DNA of 64,000 nt from Epiperipatus broadwayi (GCA_028023455.1 JAQFVV010000036.1:6257576-6321575), one strand, 5' to 3'; numbered from the stretch's first letter, positions 11,170-22,880 are shown. Numbers and translations are program-made. Notes: generated by a model not told the origin, from the letters alone.

Positions 11170-12682
11170 GATACTACTGTGCCAAAGCACTAAATCTGTT
11201 TAAGGAGCACGTTAGTACTAAATTTAAATAGACTTTATTGCACAATTACTTATATATTTCTCAACATTTAAGAATTATACAGAAACGTTCTATAGAGATA
11301 CATGATATAAATAGTATAAATATTGTATTTTTAAAATGTCAATAGATTACTATTCATACTTATGATTTTAAATATGTCATTGGTTTCCTATTTAATTTCA
11401 ATTTATGTCTATTGTAGTAAGTCCACATACTATTTCATTTAATATAAATAAATTATTTTTATATACAATATATTAATCATAAATTTGCACATCTTAATCA
11501 GTTTTTTCATCTCTATTTAAAATGTTTCATTTATATTTTTTTTCTTTTGTATTTGAAAAGTTCATTTTACTCTTTTTTTAAAAATAATTTTTATTGATTA
11601 GCAACAAAATATCATATTTGTTAAAAGTCTTTTCCATCAATAGATATCATAATTTTGTCTCAGTATTTAAAACACATTTTTAATTTTCACCTACGATTTA
11701 TTAATCATTTGGGAATTTAGTTTAATTACATTTGCATTTGATATTACTTTCACAACATTTGGGATGAAAAAGATGAATAAATTTTTTTTTTTTTTGAATT
11801 AACTGAAAATTATTTCAATGAATTATTTTATGGACCATAATATAAAATATAAACTGTTATATAATAAAAACTTAATATTACTATATTTTTTTATCATAAA
11901 GTTTTTGAAAATATATATCATAAATATATAAAAAAGTTTCCTATTTTTGTTCTAAGACACTTTTCTAAAAATTTATCTAGCTAAGCAAGAATAGACTACA
12001 TAGATTGCATTTGGTAAAGAAAATATTCTATCCCTGATTTAACCTTAGGCCAAAGGTTCGCAGCCAAACCAACATCAATCCATCTGATATATCAATGCAT
12101 TCAATGCAGTATGAATACCATACTGTCAGGAATGTACATCTGAACAGCATGGTTAGAAGACATTGACTCTCATCCAGACAGGAATGCTACATCTGTCTGG
12201 CAAGAAGAACAATAAAAAAAAACTCCATAGGAAGGGACTGTGGTTTTTTTTGCCGACTTATGATCCCATTACATAAGCAAAAAGGGGTGTGGGCGTATGA
12301 TACGATCCTGCAAGTAGTGAATCTCATACTACATCTACTAATTACACCAATATATCCAATCCATCGACCCAATTTAACTACAAAACAAATAACCCAAGAT
12401 TACCCTCCCTTAAACTAACATATATAATTTTTCAAATCTATGCAGACATTCATGCCCGACTTAAATTTAGCATTTATTACAAGTTGTTTTAATAAATAAA
12501 AAATCATAACAAAAACTTAAAAGAACGGAAAATAAATTAATGGAAATGATTTAACAAACTAATAATACATTCCATAAAAATAATTATTAAATAATTTAGT
12601 TTGGTCAGATAGGCAATACTATTGCTATCATTTAAATACTGGGAAAGTTTTATATTTAATGTTTATGAATTATCTAAAGTTC
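11170..12682. other. AT-rich stretch, no gene seen
   Basis: Very AT-rich, with a long T run near 11784. A slightly less AT-rich patch at 12050-12370 contains small frames without recognisable motifs. Confidence 0.5.
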
Positions 12683-12913
12683 TTACGGTTTTAAAAGGTC
12701 CATATTTTGTAGTTGTTTGTAATTTTGAATGTGAATTCCCATGCCATCCTGAAGATATTGGTATCCAGTTAGCCATTGGTCCTTTATGGTAGCTGGTATT
12801 TTATTTCCGGGCCCAGTTGTCCTATAGTCTGCAATATGGGGAAAACGATGTTTCATTTTTTTTATAACAACTGAAGGAATTGAAAGTGCGTCTTTCAATC
12901 CCTTCACCTCCAA
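12683..12913 (-). other. Unrecognised 76-codon frame
   Basis: The product has a mixed, protein-like composition (PSVVIKKMKHRFPHIADY, GPGNKIPATIKDQWLTGYQ) unlike the low-complexity frames around it. I do not recognise a domain. It could be an exon or a relic of a mobile element. No splice sites or partner frames were established. Confidence 0.2.
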
Positions 12914-13420
12914 CTCTCCAACTTAACACATCTCTGTCTTCTCTTAATTAATTTTTTTTTATTTCCAAACTTTTTCTTTTATTGCAAACTATTGGATCCA
13001 GTGGACATTACGTCATGACGATGATGATCTTTTCATTCTGGTCCATTTCCTGAGGGGTTTCTTTTATTGGCTATTAGTTTCTATTGTTTTTTCTCCTATC
13101 TGACCTTTGCTTATACATTTTGAAATGCCAAGGGCTAGTTTATTTTTACTAATTAAAATAATCATTTCCATTTTATAATTAATTAAATTATTTTACAAAC
13201 TTAAAGATATATCTTTATCTCTAAATCTTTTTAAGTTTTTGCTTTTAAAATACTTTTTCTCTTTTTAATAAAGTTTTATTTTAATAATTTTTCATCTGTG
13301 CGATTTTATATATTAGAGTTTAGATGATTTTTAATTTTTAATTCTTAAAAAAAAAGTTTTTATATGCGAACTTTTCAATGTCTAATTTTAAAATAAATAA
13401 TGTAATGGCGTATGTGCCCA
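12914..13420. other. AT-rich stretch, no gene seen
   Basis: Mostly T- and A-rich. A CRE-like ACGTCATGACG sits near 13011-13021, with nothing beside it to suggest a use. Confidence 0.4.
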
Positions 13421-13423
13421 TTA

Positions 13424-13855
13424 CAACACATATATACAATCAAAGCTCAGCTTATATTGAGATAGCTAATCTTCATACTTTAATGGATAGGCTTCAAACC
13501 ACTCCACCCCACAACTCTTCAGCCATTCATTTCATTGAAAATCTGAAGATGGAATGCTCTAAGCAAAGCCCACCTAGGTGGGCTTTGGTGGAGTGGTTTG
13601 AAGCTTGTCCATTAAAGTATGAAGATTGATTATCTTAATATATGCTGAGCTTTGATTGTATATATGTGTGGAGATAATAATCTGGACCAACTGATGAGTG
13701 CTGGTTTAGCCTGAAATATGTATATTGGTAAATATTTATCTTTTCAACATGTGTATGATCAAGTGTATCAGCAGTATAAGATAGCATGGATGCTTGAAGG
13801 TTGTGTGAAAGTTTGAGTTCAAACCCCCTATATTACATATAGAAGTGCAGGTATG
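13424..13855 (+). repeat. Foldback repeat, family 1, with hammerhead
   Basis: Inverted arms at 13424-13510 and 13588-13672 surround a core holding a perfect short palindrome (AAAGCCCACCTAGG and its complement, 13564-13585). A plus-strand unit follows with a hammerhead and a downstream stretch containing GAGTTCAAACCCC, which resembles a pol III B box. Other family 1 loci are at 22.7, 33.4, 42.1-42.9, 52.9, 55.7 and 63.5-64.0 kb. Confidence 0.8.
13672..13740 (+). ncRNA. Type I hammerhead ribozyme motif (family 1)
   Basis: CTGATGA is at 13691-13697 and GAAA at 13713-13716. Stem II (GTGCT, loop GGTTT, AGCCT) has one weakened pair. Helix III is three base pairs or fewer, followed by the triplet ATA with the expected cut after 13724. 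Helix I pairs ACCAA with TTGGT, and GATAA with TTATC beyond a bulge. Confidence 0.65.
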
Positions 13856-14479
13856 AAAAAGTCTGTACTGTAGAAAAAAATCATATTTTCAAAATATAGA
13901 AAACATGAAAATTATATATAAATTAATTTAAACCATTTATAAAAAATTTATGATCTTGAAAGTTGGAATGTTTAATGAAAAAATTAAGCTACTTAAAAAA
14001 TTGTAAAATTTTTCTAGATGATACAATTTAAATTAATGTAATGTAACATTGTTATAAATTCATCTGGTGTATAATTAGTTTTATATATATTAGAAATACT
14101 TAAAATTTACCTCACCATACTTTCTTGAAATATGTAAATAAATACATCTAAAAAAGTATATCCAAGGAGAGATCACATTGAAATATTTCATATGTTTATG
14201 TTTAATAATACTAATTTTTAACTAAGGTTTAATGTTTATATTTGAGATAAAAACAAATTCTAATTTAATAACTGATTAGTAATAATAATTAATGTATTTA
14301 TCTGAGATGGTTAGTGTTAAAGTTATGAATGTGAAAGTTTGGCACATAAGTCAAAATGTAATATTATGTATATACTGAAGCTAAAGATATGTGTATGTAA
14401 TAATAAAATTTTAATGAAATCTTGTATTTGATTACTATTAAATGTGTTTTCTTTTTATTGCTATGATTATAGATGGAGC
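13856..14479. other. AT-rich stretch, no gene seen
   Basis: No frame or repeat family recognised. An A-rich run near 14490 may mark the start of the LINE remnant that follows. Confidence 0.4.
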
Positions 14480-16463
14480 TACAGGTTGCAAAAAAAAAAA
14501 GAAGAGTAAGAATGTATAAGGTGTAAGAAGTAAACAAAGGGTAGCTGATTTAGATATAAACGTAGATGTGGAGAGGGAATGGATCTATAAAACTAACAAT
14601 AAATAAGATAATTACAAATGTAATAGAGAAGAAAATGTCAAAAATAAAAAAGGAAGAATTGTTAAAATTTGATACTTGAATATACAAGGTGGTAGGAGAC
14701 CAGAAAAGTGGCTGGAATTAAACAAATCAGTTAAAAACTAAGGGCTACAGGTATTAGTAATATTGAAAATACACCTTGACAGGGCATAAATAAAAAGGAA
14801 AAAGAATGGACATCTTTTGAATTTTTTTATCAGAGAATGAATTTGAGCATTGGAAATTTATCAAATATTTATGAGGGGCAGTACACATGGGCTAGAAATA
14901 ATATACTTCACACAATAGAGTACATATTAGTTGAGAAAGAGGGAATGAGTAAAGTACAAAAAATTAAAGTGTTAAGATAATGAAGAGAAAGTATGTAATA
15001 AGTAATAATAATTTTTTTTATAATAGAAATGATTAATAATGTGATGGAAATAGAAATAAAAGTAAAAAGGATAGTGAAAGATGTGGATGGAGAATGAATG
15101 ATAAGAATAAGTTAGAAGAATATAAAATAAAAGTTGAAGAAATCATGGATGAGTTTGTTGGGGCTCAATATAAGGACTGGTATGATGAAGTAGAAAAATT
15201 GGCAAATAAAGTTTTAGGTGAGAATATTCTGAAGAATAAAAAAAGTCAAAATTAGTGAAAGTGTAAAAGAGAGAGGAAAAGCATGCAGAGAATATAAATT
15301 TGCTATTAAAAACAAGGAAAGTTAAAAAGATGGCAATATTAAATGGAAAAACTATTTTTTTTAAAAAAGTTGGCTAAAATAGATAATTATATAGAGATTG
15401 AAATTAAATAGCAAATTTTTGTAGGATATTAATAAAAGTGGATAAGATGGGAGTACAAACTTTTGGAAATATATTAAACAAAGAATGTAGCAGAGAGAGA
15501 AATAGTATTACTAAATGATGAGCAAAAAAATTGTACCTCTAGAGAAGAATTAGAGATAATCTTAAATAAGTACGTAATGGACATAGAAAAGATGTTAGAT
15601 GTGAAGGACAAAGTGATAATAAAGGTAAAAGCACATAGTAATGGAAATATTAGTTTTACAGAAAATTAATTGAATGAGGCAGCAGAAATGATGATGAATT
15701 TGGAAAATAAAACAAAATTAAATCTATTATCACATTTTAATAAGATGGTACAGAATGCAGACTTTTCTCAGATAGCAGGAATAATACAACAGTAAAGCTA
15801 TTTATTTAAAGAGAAGAATAAGGACCATTGAAAAATAAACAATTATAGACTGACAGTGGTAATGACAGTGTTATATAAGTTTTTTAAATATATGGTGGTT
15901 TGATGAGTGGCAAAATAGATGGAAGAAAATAATATGGTGAGAGAAATGCAAAAGAGGTTTTAATTGGATAGGCATACAGGAGATAGTTAATTATTTGTAT
16001 TCCCACAGCTTATAGATATGAGTAGGAATATAGGTATACAGTTATATATGGTCATTATAGATAAGAGAAGGTGTATGATAGATTAAATAGAAATAGATTA
16101 TGGATAAGTTTAGTAAATTTGGGAATGAATGAAGTTTTAGTGGTTCTTATTAGGAGATTGTCTATATGTATCAATTAGAAAATATAGAATCAGTTAAAGT
16201 TAAAAATGGGATGGGATTAAGATAAGGATACCCTATGTCATCTACTTTGTTTTTATTGTATTCTAAAGAAATGGAGAAAGTAACAGAAAGACTAGGAAGA
16301 TGGGTAGAGATACCATTAATAGGTGGCAAGAAAGTATGCACATTCTCAGGTTTTTTATTTGCTAATGATATCTTCTTGTGCACCAAAAGTAGGGAAGATA
16401 TGAATGTTAAGCTGAAGACATGTGCAGAGGTGGGTAATGAGTTGGGGAATAAATTTAGTGAAT
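14480..16463 (+). mobile_element. Decayed non-LTR retrotransposon, 5' part
   Basis: Conceptual translation across many stops and shifts gives LINE-like blocks. These are an endonuclease-type start (ILNIQGGRRPEKW, near 14673), an IEYILV block near 14920, a linker near 15100-15230, and RT motifs. The RT part reads VKNGMGLR then GYPMSSTLFLLYSKEMEK (16195-16280), followed by FLFANDIFLC (16350-16380), in which the second residue of the usual FADD box has become Asn. The frame stops at 16463, where the PLE pair is inserted. The missing 3' part resumes at 21403. Confidence 0.75.
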
Positions 16464-16483
16464 AAAATAATAATAATAATAAT
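16464..16483. repeat. (TAA)n microsatellite at PLE edge
   Basis: Short TAA run at the left edge of the PLE pair. A longer related run lies at the right edge (21337-21402). It may be the insertion target or a by-product of insertion. Confidence 0.7.
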
Positions 16484-18747
16484 AAAAAGAAATTATTAAA
16501 CTCAGGTGCTTACTATACATGTATATAATTTTAATGCGCAAATACGCGCACAACAACCGAGCTTCATCAGGATTAAATAACAATATATTATAAAGTCAAA
16601 ATAATTATAATATCTAAAGAATAATGCCTGAGCGCTTTCAAGAGAACTTAGCTCTCATAATCATGGGCAACAAAGAATAAGCATAGCATGTTGGTATATG
16701 CTAAAATATGCTGATATATGTAAATTAGTTGAAAATAAATGCGTCAGCTCTAAATGATCCATTTCTTAGAGATTTTGTAACACGCATCTTTCCTATTCAT
16801 AGCCTTATCGTCGATAGCAATAAAACATGCTTCTTTAACTTTTCTCTTAATGTCATTTCTCTCCCTGCAAACTATTCTTGCATTTTTAGGTTCACATGCA
16901 TGACCAGCTGATTTCTGATGTATTGCAAATATTGAGTTGCAATTTGGGTCTACTTGGGCCTTATTGTAAGAATATCTGTGCTGGGATAGTCTTGTAGAAA
17001 GAGTTGCTTTCGTTTCCCCATAGTATGATGCCATGCAGTTATTTTCTGGACATGAAATATTATATACGGCCTGAGAGGTGTTGTTGGGTGTTATAATGTC
17101 TTTGGTGTTATTAATAATTCTATTTGTATTAGGGGGTGTATGAAAGCTTAGTTGAAATTCTTTATTAAACACTGAGTAAAACTTTCTATGGGTAGTTGCA
17201 ATATATGGTAACAAAATTCTATTTTTCTGCTGCTTAATAACATTGCTGTTTAATTTACTGTAAAATTGTCTAATCTTCCTATCAATTGTGTAATGCTTGA
17301 AGCCGAAATCTAATAAATCGTTTCTATATAAGATTAAGTTTGCTCTTTTGTCCGAGTCAAATCTGCAAAGTTGCTCATTCCTATGCAAGAAAGATGCTAA
17401 ACCAGCTAATTTATGAATAGAAGGCATGTTTGAAGTAGGTTGAATATTGCCTCTTTTTTCTATTGGTTTTATAATCATTGTATAATTTAGTCTTTGATCT
17501 TCTCTTTGCACATACATATCCAAGTATTTAGTTTTCCCTTCACGATCTTCCATTTCTGTGTTTAGCTTCAGCTGCGTACTGTCTTGTATGTCCTGTTTAA
17601 TTTTATCTATAATTTCTTCAGTAGCAGCGATGAAAAGGTCGTCAACATATCTTGTGTATACAATTAACTTAAGTGTTTGTTCGTATTTAGGAATAATACT
17701 TTTTTCAAAATAATTAAGTACGATACTTGAGATGATACCCTCATGGGTAATCCCATTGGCCATCGTTCATTTGGTAACATTGATTATTGAATGTTGCCAC
17801 AATGTTGTTGTTAAGCCATTTTAAGAAATCAATTATGAAAGCTATCTTTTTTTGATCCACGTCATTGTTCATACGCTCTTCTTTTACTATATCAATGGAC
17901 CTATTTCTATTAATTGATCCGTATAACTCAGTGACATCAAGCACTGCAATTTTAGTTTCTGGGTTTAGAATTTTGTCCTTAATTCTGGCTACAAATTCAA
18001 ATGAAGATTTGATAGTATATCTTCCAAATCCAATACTGTCAATCAGCCAACGATTTATTAATTTGCTGTGCTAAAATAATGTGCACCCCCAAAATCCAGC
18101 ATTAAGCGTAAAGGAACATTGAGTTTGTGCATTTTTGCATTTGCAAAAATCCGTGGTAGAATAGTGGCAGAAGGATATAGTTTTTAATACTCCGTTTTTG
18201 ATATAGCTTTGTTACAATGTGTCTTGAGAATAGAGGCAATAAATTTGTCCCTGTTCAAGTTATTATTGAAACTAGCTATTCTTTTGAATTGCAGTTTTTC
18301 AATTTGCTGGTTAACTTTGAAGTTAAAATTTTCTCTACTCATAAGCACAAATCTCTGGCCCTTATCTTCCTTCATGCAGACTATTCGTTCAGTATCTAAA
18401 AATTTCTTAGTGTGCGCTAATTTTGTATTCCAGTTATTTGTATTAATCTTGAGTGTATTCTGGTGTATGGTCTTGGCAATCTGTGTTACGTACATATCTT
18501 TATTTGGGTTGTTATTCAAACCCGCTTCAATATCAGCTATTAATTCAAACTTCGGGAAACTCCAATTGCTACCAACGAATCTAGGGCCTTTGTTCAGTAC
18601 CTCTATTATTTCCTCGTTTGGTGTTTTATCTGTAAGATTAACAAAAACATTGTTCTTCTTTTCTACAATTTGGATATTTTGCTTATTAGCTAAAAACGCC
18701 AACTTTTTTGCAAATTTCTTTTGCATTATGATATTTAATTTATTGCA
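16484..18747 (-). pseudogene. Penelope-like element copy A, 5' truncated and broken
   Basis: Near-identical inverted copy of 18748-21336. It lacks about the first 97 codons, because homology stops at 18747 where it abuts copy B head-to-head. Relative to B it has a nonsense TAA at 18184, a one-base deletion near 18067, and small deletions near 17755 that shift the frame across the RT motif following the catalytic centre. It keeps YVDDLF in the RT (17638-17649) and the His of RLSQH in the GIY-YIG domain, both changed in copy B. Its 3' end (16484-16540) repeats the sequence found just upstream of the copy B start codon, as expected for PLE pseudo-LTRs. Confidence 0.9.
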
Positions 18748-21336
18748 TTAAAATTATATACATGTATAGTAAGCACCTGAGTTTAATAATTTCTTTTTAC
18801 AATTTTCGTTAGTATGGAGCAAGCAAATAAAGATAAGCAAACATTAAAGGTTTGTATTTCTGTGTGTAAACTACAACAAAGACTCAATTTTTTGAAAAGA
18901 TGCAGCGAATTTAAAATATTGCCGAATTTTTGTAATTTAAAAATAAACAAATCAATTTATAATCGATACAAGATTTGCAAACAAGTAAGTTTTTATCTGC
19001 TGAATTTGGTCAAAAGAGGATGTCAGAGTGCTCTGAAGAAACAGATTAAAAGGAAAAATAGAATGGTACAAGATGTATTAATACCTCAGTATATTAGGAA
19101 TAAATGCGATAAATTAAATATCATAATGCAAAAGAAATTTGCAAAAAAGTTGGCGTTTTTAGCTAATAAGCAAAATATCCAAATTGTAGAAAAGAAGAAC
19201 AATGTTTTTATTAATCTTACAGATAAAACACCAAACGAGGAAATAATAGAGGTACTGAACAAAGGCCCTAGATTCGTTGGTAGCAATTGGAGTTTCCCGA
19301 AGTTTGAATTAATAGCTGATATTGAAGCGGGTTTGAATAACAACCCAAATAAAGATATGTACGTAACGCAGATTGCCAAGACCATACACCAGAATACATT
19401 CAAGATTAATACAAATAACTGGAATACAAAATTAGCGCACACTAAGAAATTTTTAGATACTGAACGAATAGTCTGCATGAAGGAAGATAAGGGCCAGAGA
19501 TTTGTGCTTATGAGTAGAGAAAATTTTAACTTCAAAGTTAACCAGCAAATTGAAAACCTGCAATTCAAAAGAATAGCTAGTTTCAATAATAACTTGAACA
19601 GGGACAAATTTATTGCCTCTATTCTCAAGACACATTGTAACAAAGCTATATCAAAAATGGAGTATTATAAACTATATCCTTCTGCCACTATTCTACCACG
19701 GATTTTTGCAAATGCAAAAATGCACAAACCCAATGTTCCTTTATGCTTAATGCTGGATTTTGGGGGTGCACATTATTTTAGCACAGCTAAATTAATAAAT
19801 CGTTGGCTGATTGACAGTATTGGATTTGGAAGATATACTATCAAATCTTCATTTGAATTTGTAGCCAGAATTAAGGACAAAATTCTAAACCCAGAAACTA
19901 AAATTGCGGTGCTTGATGTCACTGAGTTATACGGATCAATTAATAGAAATAGGTCCATTGATATAGTAAAAGAAGAGCGTATGAACAATGACGTGGATCA
20001 AAAAAAGATAGCTTTCATAATTGATTTCTTAAAATGGCTTAACAACAACATTGTGGCAACATTCAATAATCAATGTTACCAAATGAATGATGGATGGCCG
20101 ATGGGATTACCCATGACCGGTATCATCTCAAGTATCGTACTTAATTATTTTGAAAAAAGTATTATACCTAAATACGAACAAACACTTAAGTTAATTGTAT
20201 ACACAAGATACGTTGACAACCTTTTCATTGCTGCTACTGAAGAAATTATAGATAAAATTAAACAGGACATACAAGACAGTACGCAGCTGAAGCTAAACAC
20301 AGAAATGGAAGATCGTGAAGGGAAAACTAAATACTTGGATATGTATGTGCAAAGAGAAGATCAAAGACTAAATTATACAATGATTATAAAACCAATAGAA
20401 AAAAGAGGCAATATTCAACCTACTTCAAACACACCTTCTATTCATAAATTAGCTGGTTTAGCGTCTTTCTTGCATAGGAATGAGCAACTTTGCAGATTTG
20501 AATCGGACAAAAGAACAAACTTAATCTTATATAGAAACGATTTATTAGATTTCGGCTTCAAGCATTACACAATTGATAGGAAGATTAGACAATTTTACAG
20601 TAAATTAAACAGCAATGTTATTAAGCAGCAGAAAAATAGAATTTTGTTACCATATATTGCAACTACCCATAGAAAGTTTTACTCAGTGTTTAATAAAGAA
20701 TTTCAACTAAGCTTTCATACACCCCCTAATACAAATAGAATTATTAATAACACCAAAGACATTATAACACCCAACAACACCTCTCAGGCCATATATAATA
20801 TTTCATGTCCAGAAAATAACTGCATGGCATCATACTATGGGGAAACGAAAGCAACTCTTTCTACAAGACTATCCCAGGACAGATATTCTTACAATAAGGC
20901 CCAAGTAGACCCAAATTGCAACTCAATATTTGCAATACATCAGAAATCAGCTGGTCATGCATGTGAACCTAAAAATGCAAGAAAAGTTTGCAGGGAGAGA
21001 AATGACATTAAGAGAAAAGTTAAAGAAGCATGTTTTATTGCTATCGATGATAAGGCTATGAATAGGAAAGATGCGTGTTACAAAATCTCTAAGAAATGGA
21101 TCATTTAGAGCTGACACATTTATTTTCAACTAATTTACACATATCAGCATATTTTAGCATATACCAACACGCTATGCTTATTCTTTGTTGCCCATGATTA
21201 TGAGAGCTAAGTTCTCTTGAAAGCGCTCGGGCATTATTCTTTAGATATTATAATTATTTTGACTTTATAATATATTGTTATTTAATCCTGATGAAGCTCG
21301 GTTGTTGTGCGCGCATTTGCGCATTAAAATTATATA
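18748..21336 (+). mobile_element. Penelope-like element copy B
   Basis: Begins with ATTAAAATTATATACATG, also present at the 3' end of copy A, followed by a leader of about 65 bases and one long ORF. The 3' UTR (21109-21336) ends in CCTGATGAAGCTCGG, a GCGC hairpin and ATTAAAATTATATA. This matches PLE structure: RT plus GIY-YIG in one frame and partly repeated ends. The head-to-head pairing with a 5'-truncated copy is an arrangement often reported for PLE insertions. Confidence 0.92.
18814..21108 (+). CDS. Penelope-like reverse transcriptase / GIY-YIG endonuclease, probably inactive
   Basis: 764 codons, uninterrupted. The ATG has A at -3 and G at +4. The N-terminus (1-100) is basic. The RT domain spans roughly residues 240-520, with LDVTELYGSI near 365 (motif A region), WPMGLPMTG near 428-436 and YVDN at 466-469. 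The last is YVDD in copy A, so an acidic residue of the metal-binding box is Asn here. The C-terminal GIY-YIG nuclease (about 655-755) has IYNISC, YYGET (674-678) and RLSQD, where copy A has His in place of Asp 689. Cys and His residues between CPENNC and HQKSAGHACEP suggest the zinc-binding form typical of canonical PLEs. In the family this enzyme nicks DNA and copies its RNA at the nick. The open frame suggests recent insertion, but the two substitutions suggest loss of activity. Confidence 0.92.
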   Translation: MEQANKDKQTLKVCISVCKLQQRLNFLKRCSEFKILPNFCNLKINKSIYNRYKICKQVSFYLLNLVKRGCQSALKKQIKRKNRMVQDVLIPQYIRNKCDKLNIIMQKKFAKKLAFLANKQNIQIVEKKNNVFINLTDKTPNEEIIEVLNKGPRFVGSNWSFPKFELIADIEAGLNNNPNKDMYVTQIAKTIHQNTFKINTNNWNTKLAHTKKFLDTERIVCMKEDKGQRFVLMSRENFNFKVNQQIENLQFKRIASFNNNLNRDKFIASILKTHCNKAISKMEYYKLYPSATILPRIFANAKMHKPNVPLCLMLDFGGAHYFSTAKLINRWLIDSIGFGRYTIKSSFEFVARIKDKILNPETKIAVLDVTELYGSINRNRSIDIVKEERMNNDVDQKKIAFIIDFLKWLNNNIVATFNNQCYQMNDGWPMGLPMTGIISSIVLNYFEKSIIPKYEQTLKLIVYTRYVDNLFIAATEEIIDKIKQDIQDSTQLKLNTEMEDREGKTKYLDMYVQREDQRLNYTMIIKPIEKRGNIQPTSNTPSIHKLAGLASFLHRNEQLCRFESDKRTNLILYRNDLLDFGFKHYTIDRKIRQFYSKLNSNVIKQQKNRILLPYIATTHRKFYSVFNKEFQLSFHTPPNTNRIINNTKDIITPNNTSQAIYNISCPENNCMASYYGETKATLSTRLSQDRYSYNKAQVDPNCNSIFAIHQKSAGHACEPKNARKVCRERNDIKRKVKEACFIAIDDKAMNRKDACYKISKKWII

Positions 21337-21402
21337 AATAATAATAATAGTAGTAGTAATAATAAAATAATAATAATAATAATAATGATGATGATGATGA
21401 TA
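21337..21402. repeat. (TAA)/(TGA)n microsatellite
   Basis: Mixed TAA, TAG and TGA repeats directly after PLE copy B, mirroring the shorter TAA run at 16464. Confidence 0.8.
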
Positions 21403-22560
21403 AATACTGGGGGGGGAGGTTTATTAGGGGATATAAAGTTAAATGTTGTTAATAGGTATAGCTTTTGGGAATCACCTTAAGTAATCAAAGAAATTGCTCA
21501 GATAAATGGGAGAAAAAATTGATAAATGAAGCAAAGAAAAAAAGGGACTGATAAAGAAATTAACAATGTTTTCATATAATAATCTTGATGTAGCAAGAAT
21601 TGTATGGGAGTGTCAGTAGCAGGGTTAACTTATGGTAATTATGCATTATGTGTTAATAAAGGAGGGTTAGATTACTTAGAAAAGTACAAAGTAATGCAGG
21701 AAAATTATGCATTAAGTGTAGATGCATGGATAGCAAGGAGACAATTTGAGAATAAATGGGATGATCAAGTTTTTATATGAGACATGTAAAAAGCACAATG
21801 AAAATTTTTAGTAGATTGCAATTTAGGGATTGTAAGAGAATAGCCAAAATAGTATTTAATTGGGTTATGAGCAAAGGATAGGCAACAAGATGGGTGAGAA
21901 AGATAGTACAGTTTGCAAAATATTTGAATAAAAACTTTATGTCAATATACTTGTATAAAGATGGGTTGATTGTGTCAGAAAATTGTTGAGAGTTATAGTG
22001 GAAAAGAATGGAATAGAAGAATAAATGCATTAATAAAAATAGGGAGTTGGAGAGATGAAGAACTAGTATGGAGAGTAAAAAGAGTTTATATAAAATTAAA
22101 CAGACTATTGGATGTGAGTTAATTTATGATAATAGCAAGGAATGTAGTTTAATATTTAAGGCTTGAACAGGATCATTAGCAACAAGGGAATGTAGGTGAT
22201 TTAGTCTGCAAGTTATGTAAAAAAGGCATGTAAAATATTAGGCATCTGTTAATTGATGTAAATTCTTACAAGCAGAAATGATACAAATACTAAAATTGTG
22301 GGTAAATAAATATAAACAAAGTGATTTTACTGAATTCTTTATGGTAGGTTTTGAAAAAAATAAGGGGGATCTAGATATAAAGGACATAGAGTGGACAAAG
22401 ATGATGTGGAAATGGGATGAAGCTGGATAGAGAAGAATTTGGGGGAAAACATAGGTGAAGAATGGAAGGGGAAGGTAAGGTGGCTAACAGGTTTTTCAGA
22501 GCAAATGGCTGAGAGATTCCTGACTCCAATAAAGGAAAAGCCCTAGTGCATCACATGTGT
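21403..22560 (+). mobile_element. Decayed non-LTR retrotransposon, 3' part
   Basis: Resumes the LINE interrupted at 16463. Translation in shifting frames gives IKLNVVNRY, then ITLSNQRN, a KWEKKLINEAKKK block, KKLTMFSYNNLDVARIVWE, AGLTYGNYALCVN and a C-terminal region ending near 22510. These are post-RT thumb-like blocks of a LINE. The order and strand match the 5' part, so one element was split by the PLE pair. Confidence 0.7.
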
Positions 22561-22675
22561 CTTAACATGAATGTCTTTTTTAATGTTAATATTTTTTCAA
22601 ATTTTTAAGTACTTTTGTGATAAAACTTAGAATAGGATGCAGATGTAACTATTATATATGTATATAATAAGTACA

Positions 22676-22880
22676 AGTATATTTTACATATCTGGAGTCT
22701 AGCTGGTTCAGGATGAAATACATATATAGCTGATCATTAATCTTTTTCACATGTGTGTGGTCATGTGTATCGGTTTTATAAGATATAGTAATGTGTATTG
22801 GTTGTATAAGATAGAGTGGATGGCTGAGGGGAGAGCTTGAAAATCTCTAATCAAATCCTTTATATATATATGCTAACTAT
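22676..22880 (+). repeat. Family 1 repeat, hammerhead degenerate
   Basis: The GAAATACATATA strand and the downstream part (TTTTTCACATGTGTGTGGTCATGTGTATC) match family 1. The CTGATGA box is lost, and stem II is reduced to CTGGTTCAGG-like sequence. Confidence 0.6.

Noticed and set aside
13378-13629. 83-codon frame
   Set aside because: Runs through the inverted arms of a foldback repeat. No protein features.
18209-18751. 180-codon plus-strand frame, also mirrored at 19086-19643
   Set aside because: Antisense shadow of the PLE coding region in both copies.
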